The notes under the pieces were generated by a model, which saw only the letters and a program-made list of their open reading frames with translations, searched no databases and was not told where the DNA came from. Source: Candidatus Siliceabacter maunaloa (lineage in GTDB: Bacteria > Actinomycetota > Thermoleophilia > Solirubrobacterales > Solirubrobacteraceae). From it: 64,000 nt of DNA. The DNA lies in contig JANDLV010000002.1 of NCBI GenBank assembly GCA_024330185.1, forward strand, positions 96,527 through 160,526, in the 5' to 3' direction. Made by a program: the position numbers and the translations under genes. Below are positions 23,627-32,061 of the stretch, piece by piece. Numbering within the stretch: the stretch's first letter is position 1; every line of letters starts with the position of its first letter.

Positions 23627-26577
23627 CAGCGGTTGCGCCCGTGGCGACGCGAGCGGCGGCTGGCGGCGCCACCCTTGAGCTGCTTCTTCTCCCGGCCGGG
23701 CATGACGACCTCGTCGGGCGAGAGGTCGCGCCCGCGGGAGCCGCGCTGGGCGCCCTCGTCGCCGTCGCCCTCCTCCTCGTCGGCGTCACCCCCCTGCTGG
23801 CTACGCGCCACCGTCGCCGTGCTCGTGCGTGTCCGCTCGTCCTCGCTGTCGCGCATCATCTGCTGCCACTCGGACTGGGAGACGCCCTGCTGGGGATCGT
23901 CGGGCGTGGTCAGCCGGCGGCGGCGCTCCTCGCTGGTCTCCTGGCGCGGCGCGACCTCGGCCGCCTCGCCGCCGACCGTCGCCGTCGGGTAGGCGGGCAC
24001 GTGCCCGAACTCCTGCACGAGGCGCGCGCGGCGGCGGCGGTAGATGGGCTCGCGGTCCTTCCAGGCGGTGAGCACCGGGCCGGCGATGAAGACCGAGGAG
24101 TACGTGCCCGAAGCCGTGCCGATGATCAACGCCAGGGCGAAGTCGCGCAGGGTCTCACCCCCGAAGAAGAACAGCGCGAGCACCGGCAGCAGGGTGCAGA
24201 ACGAGGTGTTCAGCGACCGCACGATGACCTCTGACAGCGAGCGGTTCATGATCTGCGAGAACGTGGCCCGCGGGAGGCGCGGCGTGTTCTCTCGCACGCG
24301 GTCGAACACGATGATCGTGTCGTAGAGCGAGAACCCCAGGATGGTCAGCAGGGCTGCGACCGTCGCGGTCGACACCTCCGCGCCCAGCAGCGCGTACACG
24401 CCGGCCGTGATGAGCAGGTCGTGCATGATCGCGATGAGGATCGGCACCGCGACCTTCCACTCGAAGCGCAGCGCGATGTAGGCGGAGATGACCAGCAGCG
24501 ACCCGATGACCGCGTAGATGGCCCCCTGGGCCACCGACTGGCCGAAGCTCGGGCCGATCGACGTCGCCGAGTAGGTCTCGCCGCCGCCGAAGGCCTCGTC
24601 CAGCGCCCCGTTGATCTCCTCGATCTGCGCGGGCTCCAGCGCCTCGGTGGCGATCAGCACGGTGTTGGGCGGCGTGCCGGGGCCCGTGACCTCCTGGACC
24701 TCGGCGTCGGCCAGCCCGGCCTCGGACAGCACGCCGCGGATCTCGTCCTCGCCGGCCGCCTGCTCCAGCGAGGCCCGTACCTGGGTGCCCGACTCGAAGT
24801 CGATGCTGAAGTCGATTCCCTGCCCGCCGATGGCCAGCGCGCCGATCACGAGGATCAGGCCCGAGGCGGAGAAGAACCACTTCGACCTGCCCATGAAGTC
24901 GAACGTGATGGGCCGCTTGGGCTTGCCCGCCCCCAGCGCGTTCTTGGAGCGCATGAACTTGGCGCGGGCGGTCGTGCCGATGATGGCCTGGGTGAACAGG
25001 ACCGCCGTGAAGAACGAGACGATCGTGCCCAGGCCCAGCGTGAGCGCGAAGCCGCGCACGCCCGACGTGGCCAGGACGAACAGGATGAAGGCCACCAACA
25101 CCGTGACGACGTTGGCGTCGATGATGGTCGTCAGGCCCTTCTTGTAGCCCGCCGCCAGTCCGGCGGCCACCGATCTGCCACCGCGGATCTCCTCCTTGAC
25201 CCGTTCGAAGATGACGATGTTGGCGTCGGCCGCGACGCCCAGGGTCAGGATCAGGCCCGCGATGCCCGGCAGCGTCAGCGTCACCGGGATCAGCTTCATC
25301 AGCGCGAAGAAGTAGAGCCCGTAGACGAACAGCGCGGCGACGGCGATCACGCCCAGCACGCGGTAGAAGAGCATGAGCGCCAGCGCGACGATCGCGAAGC
25401 CCGCGACGCCCGCGACTACGCCCTGGCGCAGCGACTCCGCGCCCAGGGTGGCCGAGATCTGATTCTGGGAGATCAGCTCCAGGTCGACGGGCAGCGCGCC
25501 GGTCTGCAGCACGCTGGCCAGGTCCTGCGCGCCCTGGATGTCGAAGCCCCCGCTGATCTGCGCGCCGGTGCGCCCGTCGATGCCGTCGGGGTTCTCCTGG
25601 TAGTCGATCTGCGGGACCGAGATGAGCGCGTTGTCCAGCACGATCGCGAAGTGCTGGTTGGAGGCGTCCGGCGGCTGGCCGGGCAGGCGGTTGGCAAGGC
25701 CGCGCTGGGAGATCTCGCTGGTGACCGCCTCCCACTGCGTTCGTCCCTCGTCGGTGAACTCGAAGGTGACGATGGGCTGGCCGGTGCCCCCCGGCGAGGT
25801 GTCGCTGTTCTGCTCGGGGCTCTCGATGTCGGTGCCACGCAGCGCCGGGTCGTCACGCAGGACGTAGTAGCGCTCGACCTCGTCGGCGTCCACGTTCTCG
25901 GGCGCCTGCGCGCGCAGGATGACCACCCCGGGCGGGATCTCCTCGATCCGCACGTCGGCGGGAAGCTGCTCGGGCACCTGCTCGTCCTCGAAGAGCTCCT
26001 CGCGCACGGGCTCTGGCCCTTCCAGGACCTCGCGCTCCCGCGTGTTGACCAGGTAGAACAGGCCCTCGTGGGTGTTGTCGCCGTCGACCTCGGGCTCGAC
26101 GCCCTTGGCCCGCTGCACCGCGCCGTAGAGCTCGACGGCGTCGGCGATGCCACCCGCGGCCTGCCCGCCGGTGACCGTGGGGTCCTGGGAGCCCACCGAG
26201 CCGTCGGGCCCGACGACGCTGGCCTCCCAGTCGTAGAAGTAGAGCTGGGCGACGCGGCCGACCTGGTCGGCGGCCCGTTCCGTGTCACCCACGCCGGGCA
26301 GGGACACGTTGAGCTGGTCGCCGCCCGAGCGCTGGATCTCCGGCTCGTCGACGCCCAGGGCGTCGATGCGGTCGCGGATGACCTCGATGGCCCGTTCGAT
26401 GGCCTCCTCCTCCAGGACGGGCTCCTGGGGCGTGGGCGTGGCCTCGTAGACCAGCGAGACACCGCCCTCGAGGTCCAGGCCCAGTTGTGTCTCCTTGGTG
26501 GCGACCACCACGCCCGAGCCCAGCAGGAGGCCGAAGACGATGAGGAGGATGAAGAGGTTGCGCCGGCGGTCGGTCAT
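23626..26577 (-). CDS. secDF: fused protein-export membrane protein SecDF
   Basis: 983 aa, SecD and SecF in one chain. SecD part: LGLDLEGGVSLVYEA near residue 32, the large periplasmic domain with a P1-like IQRSGGDQLNVSLPGV segment, then six helices. SecF part starts about residue 560: FDFMGRSKWFFSASG, GIDFSIDFESGTQVRA and a second six-helix block including GFSLYDTIIVFDRVREN. The C-terminal tail is Arg/Glu-rich and cytoplasmic. It uses the proton gradient to pull proteins out of the Sec channel. Most actinobacteria carry separate secD and secF. It lies in an operon with ruvCAB upstream. Confidence 0.95.
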   Translation of the reverse strand: MTDRRRNLFILLIVFGLLLGSGVVVATKETQLGLDLEGGVSLVYEATPTPQEPVLEEEAIERAIEVIRDRIDALGVDEPEIQRSGGDQLNVSLPGVGDTERAADQVGRVAQLYFYDWEASVVGPDGSVGSQDPTVTGGQAAGGIADAVELYGAVQRAKGVEPEVDGDNTHEGLFYLVNTREREVLEGPEPVREELFEDEQVPEQLPADVRIEEIPPGVVILRAQAPENVDADEVERYYVLRDDPALRGTDIESPEQNSDTSPGGTGQPIVTFEFTDEGRTQWEAVTSEISQRGLANRLPGQPPDASNQHFAIVLDNALISVPQIDYQENPDGIDGRTGAQISGGFDIQGAQDLASVLQTGALPVDLELISQNQISATLGAESLRQGVVAGVAGFAIVALALMLFYRVLGVIAVAALFVYGLYFFALMKLIPVTLTLPGIAGLILTLGVAADANIVIFERVKEEIRGGRSVAAGLAAGYKKGLTTIIDANVVTVLVAFILFVLATSGVRGFALTLGLGTIVSFFTAVLFTQAIIGTTARAKFMRSKNALGAGKPKRPITFDFMGRSKWFFSASGLILVIGALAIGGQGIDFSIDFESGTQVRASLEQAAGEDEIRGVLSEAGLADAEVQEVTGPGTPPNTVLIATEALEPAQIEEINGALDEAFGGGETYSATSIGPSFGQSVAQGAIYAVIGSLLVISAYIALRFEWKVAVPILIAIMHDLLITAGVYALLGAEVSTATVAALLTILGFSLYDTIIVFDRVRENTPRLPRATFSQIMNRSLSEVIVRSLNTSFCTLLPVLALFFFGGETLRDFALALIIGTASGTYSSVFIAGPVLTAWKDREPIYRRRRARLVQEFGHVPAYPTATVGGEAAEVAPRQETSEERRRRLTTPDDPQQGVSQSEWQQMMRDSEDERTRTSTATVARSQQGGDADEEEGDGDEGAQRGSRGRDLSPDEVVMPGREKKQLKGGAASRRSRRHGRNR

Positions 26578-26581
26578 GGGG

Positions 26582-27028
26582 TCACTTGGACGGCGTGAGG
26601 ATCACCAGCATCCCGCCGTCCTCGTCGTAGGCGGGGAAGAGGTCCGCGGTGGCCCGCGCGGGGAGGTCGCCCTCGGCGTTGACCTCCACGGGCTTGCGCA
26701 TCGCCCGCACCCCCCACTCGAGCACGGTGCCGACGTGATCCGATCCGTCGTCGAAGCGTAGCCCGAGCACCTCGGCAACCGGACGGCCGATGACCCGCTC
26801 GTCGTCCAGACCGGTCAGCTCGAACGAGCCGCGCCCGCAGCTTATGACCCGCCCCTGCTGGTCGCAGGCGAAGAACGCGGCGTCCGGAGCCGGGTAGTAG
26901 TCGTCCAGCATCTCGAAGAGGAACCCGAAGCCACAGCGCGCGCAGCCCTTGGCGCGGGTGGTGAACCCGGCGTGGCGATCGGTGTGCTCACTGCGGTGGC
27001 CGCAGTTGGGGCAGATGAAGAGGGGCAC
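26582..27028 (-). CDS. zinc-ribbon plus PAS-domain protein
   Basis: 148 aa. Residues 1-40 hold two cysteine pairs (FICPNCGHRS and GCARCGFGF), a zinc-ribbon arrangement. Residues ~45-140 look like a PAS domain (AFFACDQQGRVISCGRGSFELTGLDDERVIGRPVAEVLG). It has no output domain, so it probably acts by protein or nucleic-acid contact. It is wedged between ruvB (17 nt) and secDF (4 nt) in the same operon. Start GTG 27028. Function unknown. Confidence 0.75.
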   Translation of the reverse strand: MPLFICPNCGHRSEHTDRHAGFTTRAKGCARCGFGFLFEMLDDYYPAPDAAFFACDQQGRVISCGRGSFELTGLDDERVIGRPVAEVLGLRFDDGSDHVGTVLEWGVRAMRKPVEVNAEGDLPARATADLFPAYDEDGGMLVILTPSK

Positions 27029-27045
27029 CTTCGGGGAAGGGTAGG

Positions 27046-28062
27046 TCAGAACAGCGGCTCGGCAGCGGCGGGCGCGGGCAGCCCGAGGAGCGCGAACGCG
27101 CGCGGCGTCGCGGCCCGCCCGCGGGGGGTGCGCTTGAGGAAACCCTGCTGGAGGAGGTAGGGCTCGTAGACGTCCTCGATGGTGTCGGCCTCCTCGCCCA
27201 CGGCGACGGCGAGGGTCGACAGCCCCACGGGCCCGCCGCCGAAGCGTGCGCAGATCGCGCGGAGCAGCTCGCGGTCCAGGCGATCCAGGCCGTGGTCGTC
27301 GATGTCCAGCAGCGCGAGGGCGTGCTGGGCCGCCTGCGCGGTGATGACGCCCTCGGCGCGGACCTCGGCGAAGTCGCGCGCCCGGCGCAGGAGGCGGTTG
27401 GCCACGCGCGGGGTGCCGCGGCTGCGCGCGGCGATGGCCTGCGCGCCCGCCTCGTCGATGGCGATGTCCAGGATCTCCGCCGAGCGGCGCACGATCTCGG
27501 CCAGGTCACCGGCGTCGTAGGGCTCCAGGCGGTGCTGGAGCCCGAAGCGGTCGCGCAGCGGGGTGGTCAACAGGCCTGCGCGGGTGGTGGCGCCCACCAG
27601 CGTGAAGGGCGGCAGGTCGAGGGTGACGACGCGCGCGCCGGCGCCCTGGCCGACGGTGATGGGCAGCCGGCGGTCCTCCATGGCCGGGTAGAAGGTCTCC
27701 TCCAGCGCGCGCGGGAGGCGGTGGATCTCGTCCACGAAGAACACGCTGCGCGGCTCGAGTGCGGTCAGGAAGGCGGCGACGTCGCCCTTGCGCTCCAGCG
27801 CCGGCCCGGCGGTCTGCACGAAGGGCACCTCGAGCTCGGCCGCGACGATCTGGGCCAGGCTCGTCTTTCCCAGGCCGGGCGGCCCGGCCAGGAGGAGGTG
27901 GTCCAGCGCCTCGCCCCGCCGCGACGCGGCCTCCAGCGAGACCAGGAGCTGATCGCGCAGGTGGTGCTGGCCGACGAAGTCCTCCAGGAGCTTGGGGCGC
28001 AGCGAGCGGTCGAGCTCGTCCTCGGGGGTGAGGACGGGCGTCTGGATGCGCTCGTCGCTCAC
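27046..28062 (-). CDS. ruvB: Holliday junction branch-migration helicase RuvB
   Basis: 338 aa, usual length. AAA+ ATPase with Walker [13 protein letters not shown], Walker [11 protein letters not shown], sensor 1 GATTRAGLL, and the arginine-finger region TPLRDRFGL, followed by the winged-helix C-terminus ([24 protein letters not shown]). Start GTG 28062. It drives branch migration with RuvA at Holliday junctions. Confidence 0.97.
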   Translation of the reverse strand: MSDERIQTPVLTPEDELDRSLRPKLLEDFVGQHHLRDQLLVSLEAASRRGEALDHLLLAGPPGLGKTSLAQIVAAELEVPFVQTAGPALERKGDVAAFLTALEPRSVFFVDEIHRLPRALEETFYPAMEDRRLPITVGQGAGARVVTLDLPPFTLVGATTRAGLLTTPLRDRFGLQHRLEPYDAGDLAEIVRRSAEILDIAIDEAGAQAIAARSRGTPRVANRLLRRARDFAEVRAEGVITAQAAQHALALLDIDDHGLDRLDRELLRAICARFGGGPVGLSTLAVAVGEEADTIEDVYEPYLLQQGFLKRTPRGRAATPRAFALLGLPAPAAAEPLF

Positions 28063-28108
28063 GAGGTCGCGCCTCCGCCGGGGCGTGGCCGCTGCGCCCT
28101 CGCGTGAC

Positions 28109-28702
28109 TCACCGGCGCGCCTCGCGCAGCGCGGCGGCCAGCAGCTCCTCGGTCGTGGCGCCCCGGGCGGCGGCGAGCAGGCGCTCGGCCTCGCGCGGGT
28201 CGTAGCCCAGCTCGAGCAGGGCCGCGCGGGTCAGCGCGCGCGGGTCGTCGGCGCGCGTGACGACGATCTCCGGGTGGGTGGGGTCGATTCCGCCGGCGCT
28301 CGCCCCGACCTTCTCGCGCAGCTCGACCACGATGCGCTCCGCGGTGCGCTTGCCGATGCCGGGTACCGCCTGCAGGCGGGCAGTGTCGCCCGCGGCCAGG
28401 GCGGCGACCAGCTCGCGTGGCGTGCCGCCGCCCAGCACGGCAAGGGCCATCTTGGGCCCGACGGCCTGGACGCCCACGAGCAGGAGGAACAGGTCACGCT
28501 CCTCCTCGGTGGCGAAGCCGAACAGGGCCAGCGCATCGTCGCGCACCACGAGGTGGGTGTGCAGCACCACCGCGTTGCCCACTGCGGGGACCTGGCGCAG
28601 GGTCTCGGCCGAGACGGCCAGGCGGTAGCCGACGCCGTTGACGTCCACCACGACGTGGTCGGCGCGGCGCACCGCGACCTCGCCGCGCACCAGGGCGATC
28701 AC
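28109..28702 (-). CDS. ruvA: Holliday junction DNA-binding protein RuvA
   Basis: 197 aa. It has the N-terminal OB fold ([21 protein letters not shown]), the helix-hairpin-helix pair ([15 protein letters not shown] and [17 protein letters not shown]), and the C-terminal RuvB-binding domain ([16 protein letters not shown]). GTG 28702 overlaps the ruvC stop (GTGA). It binds four-way junctions and recruits RuvB. Confidence 0.96.
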   Translation of the reverse strand: MIALVRGEVAVRRADHVVVDVNGVGYRLAVSAETLRQVPAVGNAVVLHTHLVVRDDALALFGFATEEERDLFLLLVGVQAVGPKMALAVLGGGTPRELVAALAAGDTARLQAVPGIGKRTAERIVVELREKVGASAGGIDPTHPEIVVTRADDPRALTRAALLELGYDPREAERLLAAARGATTEELLAAALREARR

Positions 28703-29286
28703 GGAGTACCCACCGTCGCGCGGGGCGCGGCGTGCGGGGCCCCGCCACCGGCGCGGGGCGCGGCGCGCGGGGCGCGGCCCCCGGCCCGCTCCACCGCGGC
28801 GGCCATGGGCGCCTGCTGGGCGTGGCACACGGCGACGGCCAGCGCGTCGGCCGCGTGGTCGGGGCGCGGCGGCTCGGGCAGGGCCAGGAGGGCGGCGACC
28901 ATCCGCGCGACCTGGTCCTTGGCCGCCCGCCCGCTTCCGCACACCGCCCCCTTGATCTGCTGGGGCGTGTAGGAGAAGCAGTCGATGCCCCGCTGGCCGG
29001 CGGCCAGGAGCGCCACGCCGCGGGCCTGGCCGACCGCGAAGGCGGTGCGCACGTTCTGGCCGAAGAAGAGGTCCTCGATGGCCAGCGCGTCGGCGCCGTG
29101 CTCGTCCAGCAGGTCGATCACCTGTCCGTGTATCGCGGCCAGGCGCCGCTCGGGCGCCAGCCCGGCGTCGGTGCGCACGACACCACCGTCCAGCGCGACC
29201 AGGCGTCCGCCCTCGCGGCGCACCACGCCGAAGCCCGTGTTGGCGGTGCCGGGGTCGATGCCGAGGACGATCACCACCGTCGTCAT
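28699..29286 (-). CDS. ruvC: crossover junction endodeoxyribonuclease RuvC
   Basis: 195 aa. RNase H-like resolvase with catalytic acidic residues in VLGIDPGTANTGFGVV, ALAIEDLFFGQN and PRPDHAADALAVAVCH. The last ~30 residues are an Ala/Pro/Arg/Gly-rich tail with repeated RAAPRAGGGAP-type units, beyond the usual end of the family. ATG 29286 begins the long operon. It cuts Holliday junctions. Confidence 0.95.
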   Translation of the reverse strand: MTTVVIVLGIDPGTANTGFGVVRREGGRLVALDGGVVRTDAGLAPERRLAAIHGQVIDLLDEHGADALAIEDLFFGQNVRTAFAVGQARGVALLAAGQRGIDCFSYTPQQIKGAVCGSGRAAKDQVARMVAALLALPEPPRPDHAADALAVAVCHAQQAPMAAAVERAGGRAPRAAPRAGGGAPHAAPRATVGTP

Positions 29287-29377
29287 TCTGCGTGGTGGGC
29301 CGGACGCCTCCCCGGGCGGGCGTGGTGAAGGGCGGCTGGCATCAGCTGAGGGCTGCCCGCAAAGACCCGGCCGTACT

Positions 29378-29393
29378 GCGGGGGCGACCACTA
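29378..29393 (+). promoter_or_regulatory. shared upstream element GCGGGGGCGACCACTA
   Basis: The same 16 bases with one change (A to G) occur at 39422-39437, again just before a leaderless plus-strand gene. Possibly a common regulator site or extended promoter. Confidence 0.4.
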
Positions 29394-29394
29394 C

Positions 29395-29400
29395 TAGGAT
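29395..29400 (+). promoter_or_regulatory. -10 box (TAGGAT) of the DUF3817-like gene
   Basis: TAGGAT ends 9 nt before GTG 29410. Confidence 0.45.
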
Positions 29401-29409
29401 CCTGCGCTC

Positions 29410-29715
29410 GTGAGCCCGGCCCGCAAGCTCCTGGACGCGATTCGCGTCGTCGCCGTCCTGGACGCCCTCCTGCTGGTCGTGCTGGTCTTCGCGGCGCTCA
29501 CCGACCGCGAGAGCTGGGTCAGCGTGCTGGGCCCGATCCACGGCGTCGGTTTCCTGGCGCTGCTGGTCATGGTCGTGCGCGGCGTGATCGAGCGCTTCTG
29601 GGGCTGGTGGTTCCTGGCGCTCGTCGTCGTGACCCTCGGGCCGCCCGGGTCGCTCATCGGCGATCTGCGCATCCGCCGCGAGCTCGACACCGCGGCGAGC
29701 TCGGCGTCCTCCTAG
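29410..29715 (+). CDS. DUF3817-like small integral membrane protein
   Basis: 101 aa with three membrane helices. The segment LGPIHGVGFLALLVMVV is the typical core of DUF3817 proteins. Function unknown. It points away from ruvC, and its stop codon overlaps the stop of the convergent methyltransferase gene. Confidence 0.72.
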   Translation: MSPARKLLDAIRVVAVLDALLLVVLVFAALTDRESWVSVLGPIHGVGFLALLVMVVRGVIERFWGWWFLALVVVTLGPPGSLIGDLRIRRELDTAASSASS

Positions 29716-30464
29716 CCACCCAGCGCACGCGCGAGCGCCTCCCGGGCGGGCTGGGCCAGGGAAGCGGCCCGGTCGCGGACGCGCTCGCGTACCGTCTTGA
29801 GGGCGAGCTCGCGGCGGGTGGGCGGGAAGCGCCGCCGCACCCGGTCGATCAGCTCGTCGTGGGGCGAGGTGACGATGAACAGGCGCTCGCGCGCAGGGAT
29901 CGCGCCCTTCCAGAAATGCCCGATGAGCTGCTCCTCGACGGTCATCGACGCGTTGCGTGTGGTGGTGACACGCACGCGCCAGTCGCTGTGGATCGAGTGG
30001 GGCTTGTGGGCGAAGACCAGCTCGCCGTCGATGAGGTCGCAGAGCCAGCGGTGGTGCGCATGCCCCAGGTATGGCCCGCCGCCGATCGGGACGTCCCACG
30101 AGAGCTCGAGCTCCATGGCCGGCACCTCGACGTACCCCGCCCTGGCCACCCGCGACATCTCCGAGCACACCCAGATCGGGTCGCGCACGTCCTCGAGGGT
30201 GGTGACGCAGAGCACGAAGTCGAAGTGGTCGTCGGGGTAGGGCCAGGGCTCACGGTCGCAGACGTCGCGCTGGACCCAGGTCTCGCGCGAGAAGCGCTCG
30301 GCGGGGCCGCCGAACGAATGCCCGAGCGCGCCGCGCGTCTCGTAGGGCATCGCGTCGATCATGTGCGTGGCGCGGTTGAACGGCGCTGCCCAGCCGCCGA
30401 CGTCCAGCACGAGGGCGTCCTCGGCCAGCTCGCGCAGCATGCGCGCCTCAGCGGCGGGCAGCAC
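29712..30464 (-). CDS. class I SAM methyltransferase, VLDVGGWAAP subgroup, paralog A
   Basis: 250 aa. Motif I is unusual: ALVLDVGGWAAPFNRATH. Further blocks are TWVQRDVCDREPWPYPDDHFDFVLC, TTLEDVRDPIWVCSEMSRVARAGYVEVP and HHRWL. The gene at 32062-32745 shares all of these blocks, so they are paralogs. Context suggests glycan methylation, but the target is unknown. It starts at GTG 30464, 15 nt after yebC, and interrupts the usual yebC-ruvC order. Confidence 0.8.
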   Translation of the reverse strand: MLPAAEARMLRELAEDALVLDVGGWAAPFNRATHMIDAMPYETRGALGHSFGGPAERFSRETWVQRDVCDREPWPYPDDHFDFVLCVTTLEDVRDPIWVCSEMSRVARAGYVEVPAMELELSWDVPIGGGPYLGHAHHRWLCDLIDGELVFAHKPHSIHSDWRVRVTTTRNASMTVEEQLIGHFWKGAIPARERLFIVTSPHDELIDRVRRRFPPTRRELALKTVRERVRDRAASLAQPAREALARALGG

Positions 30465-30479
30465 CTGGTGGCCCCGCCA

Positions 30480-31229
30480 CTAACCGGCGACCTGCTCGAG
30501 CACCTCGGCGGGGGCGTCGAAGTTGGCGTGGACCTCGGTGACGTCGTCGTTGTCGTCGAGCGTCTCGATGAGGCGCAGGACCTTGCCGGCCTGGTCGGCA
30601 TCGAGCGGGACGCGCATGCTGGGCTGCTGGACCACGTCGGCGTGGTCGATCTCCACGCCGGAGTCCTCCAGCGCGGCACGCACCGCCGCCAGGTCGCCGG
30701 GCTCGGTGAGGATCTCGAAGACGTCGTCGTCCAGCCCGACGTCGTCCGCACCGGCCTCGATGGCGGCCAGCAGGTCGTCCTCGGAGTAGCGCTGCGCGGA
30801 GACCACGATCAGGCCGCGCTTGTCGAACAGGTAGGCCACGGACCCGGGCTCGCCCAGGTTGCCGCCGTGCTTGGAGAAGGCGTGGCGGACGTCCGACCCC
30901 GTGCGGTTGCGGTTGTCGGTCAGCGCCTCGACGAGCAGCGCGACGCCGCCCGGCCCGTAGCCCTCGTAGAGGACGCTCTCGAAGGCCGCGGAGTCCTTGT
31001 CGGCGCCCGTCCCCTTGGCGATCGCGCGCTCGATGTTGTCCTTGGGCATCGAGGCGTCCTTGGCCTTCTGCACGGCCAGGCCCAGCGCCGGGTTGCCCTC
31101 GACGTCGCCCCCGCCCTCGCGGGCGGCCACCGAGATCTGGCGCGCGAGCTTGGTGAAGAGCTTGCCGCGACGCGAGTCCACGATCGCCTTCTTGTGCTTG
31201 ATCCCCGCCCACTTGGAGTGTCCGGACAT
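30480..31229 (-). CDS. yebC: YebC/PmpR-family protein
   Basis: 249 aa. It starts MSGHSKWAGIKHKKAIVDSR, the family hallmark; KDNIERAIAKGTG and EGYGPGGVALLVEALTDNRNRT follow. The family was long annotated as transcriptional regulators; recent work links members to translation of difficult (proline-rich) stretches. It is normally next to ruvC; here about 1.2 kb separates them. ATG 31229 has a TACACT box 6 nt upstream, so it is leaderless. Confidence 0.96.
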   Translation of the reverse strand: MSGHSKWAGIKHKKAIVDSRRGKLFTKLARQISVAAREGGGDVEGNPALGLAVQKAKDASMPKDNIERAIAKGTGADKDSAAFESVLYEGYGPGGVALLVEALTDNRNRTGSDVRHAFSKHGGNLGEPGSVAYLFDKRGLIVVSAQRYSEDDLLAAIEAGADDVGLDDDVFEILTEPGDLAAVRAALEDSGVEIDHADVVQQPSMRVPLDADQAGKVLRLIETLDDNDDVTEVHANFDAPAEVLEQVAG

Positions 31230-31235
31230 TGCGCG

Positions 31236-31241
31236 AGTGTA
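31236..31241 (-). promoter_or_regulatory. -10 box (TACACT) of yebC
   Basis: It ends 6 nt before the yebC ATG and overlaps by two bases the oppositely directed -10 box at 31240-31245. Confidence 0.55.
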
Positions 31242-31245
31242 CGGT
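31240..31245 (+). promoter_or_regulatory. -10 box (TACGGT) of the divergent methyltransferase gene
   Basis: It ends 6 nt before GTG 31252. The two start codons are only 22 nt apart. Confidence 0.55.
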
Positions 31246-31251
31246 GGCGTC

Positions 31252-32010
31252 GTGAGCACGCGCGGGTCCCGCCTCCACGGCCGCGTCGCGGCTCCGCCAC
31301 CCGCAAGCGACGGCCGGCGCATGGGGGCGTTCTGGGACGCGCGCGCCCGCGAGGACGCGCTGTTCTTCGTCGACGACCGCCGCGGCTACGGCTCCGCCGA
31401 GGAGGCCTCCTTCTGGGCCGGCGGAGAGCACGCGCTCGACGCGGTGCTGGCTGCGGTGTGGGCACGCGTGGAACCGCAAGAGGTGGTCCTCGACCTCGGC
31501 TGCGGCGTGGGGCGGCTGACCCGCGCGCTGGCCGCCCGCGGGCAGTCGGTGCGGGCCATCGACGTCTCCGGCGAGATGCTCGCGCGTGCCAGGGAGCTCA
31601 ACGCCCACCTGGCCAACGTCGAATGGATCCAGGGCGACGGCCTCTCGCTCGACCCCATCGGCGACGAAAGCGTCGACGCCGTCATCTCCCACGTCGTATT
31701 CCAGCACATCCCCGATCCGGCGGTCACGCTGGGCTACGTGGCCGAGATGGGCCGGGTGCTGCGCCCGGGCGGCTGGGCGGCCTTCCAGGTGTCCACCGAT
31801 CCCGAGGTGCACCGGCGGCGTCCGGGCGTCAGGCAACGCGTGGCGGCTGTGCTCGGTCGCGCGCCAAAGGGGCAGGACCGGCCGGAGTGGACGGGCTCGG
31901 CGGTCGACCTGGACGAGCTGCGGGACGTCGCGCAGGGCAGCGCCATGGCCGTCACCGCCGTCGCCCACCCCGCCACGCAGTTCAGCATCGTCCGCCTCGA
32001 CCACTCCTGA
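31252..32010 (+). CDS. class I SAM methyltransferase (Methyltransf_11 type)
   Basis: 252 aa. Motif I VVLDLGCGVGRLTRALAARG, acidic residue in RAIDVSGEML, WIQGDGLSLDPI, VDAVISHVVFQHIPDP and GRVLRPGGWAAFQV. An ordinary small-molecule methyltransferase of unknown substrate. GTG 31252 is placed by the TACGGT box; ORFs extending upstream would run into yebC. A 20-bp-stem hairpin follows directly after the stop. Confidence 0.82.
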   Translation: MSTRGSRLHGRVAAPPPASDGRRMGAFWDARAREDALFFVDDRRGYGSAEEASFWAGGEHALDAVLAAVWARVEPQEVVLDLGCGVGRLTRALAARGQSVRAIDVSGEMLARARELNAHLANVEWIQGDGLSLDPIGDESVDAVISHVVFQHIPDPAVTLGYVAEMGRVLRPGGWAAFQVSTDPEVHRRRPGVRQRVAAVLGRAPKGQDRPEWTGSAVDLDELRDVAQGSAMAVTAVAHPATQFSIVRLDHS

Positions 32011-32013
32011 GCC

Positions 32014-32061
32014 ACGATTGGTCGATCGGGCTCTCTGAGCGAGCCCGATCGACCAATCGTC
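32014..32061. terminator. perfect 20-bp-stem bidirectional terminator
   Basis: Arms 32014-32033 and 32042-32061 are exact reverse complements with an 8-nt loop. It fills the gap between two convergent methyltransferase genes and can terminate both. The arm contains ATCGACCAATCGT, which recurs upstream of the selenium-binding-protein gene. Confidence 0.85.
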
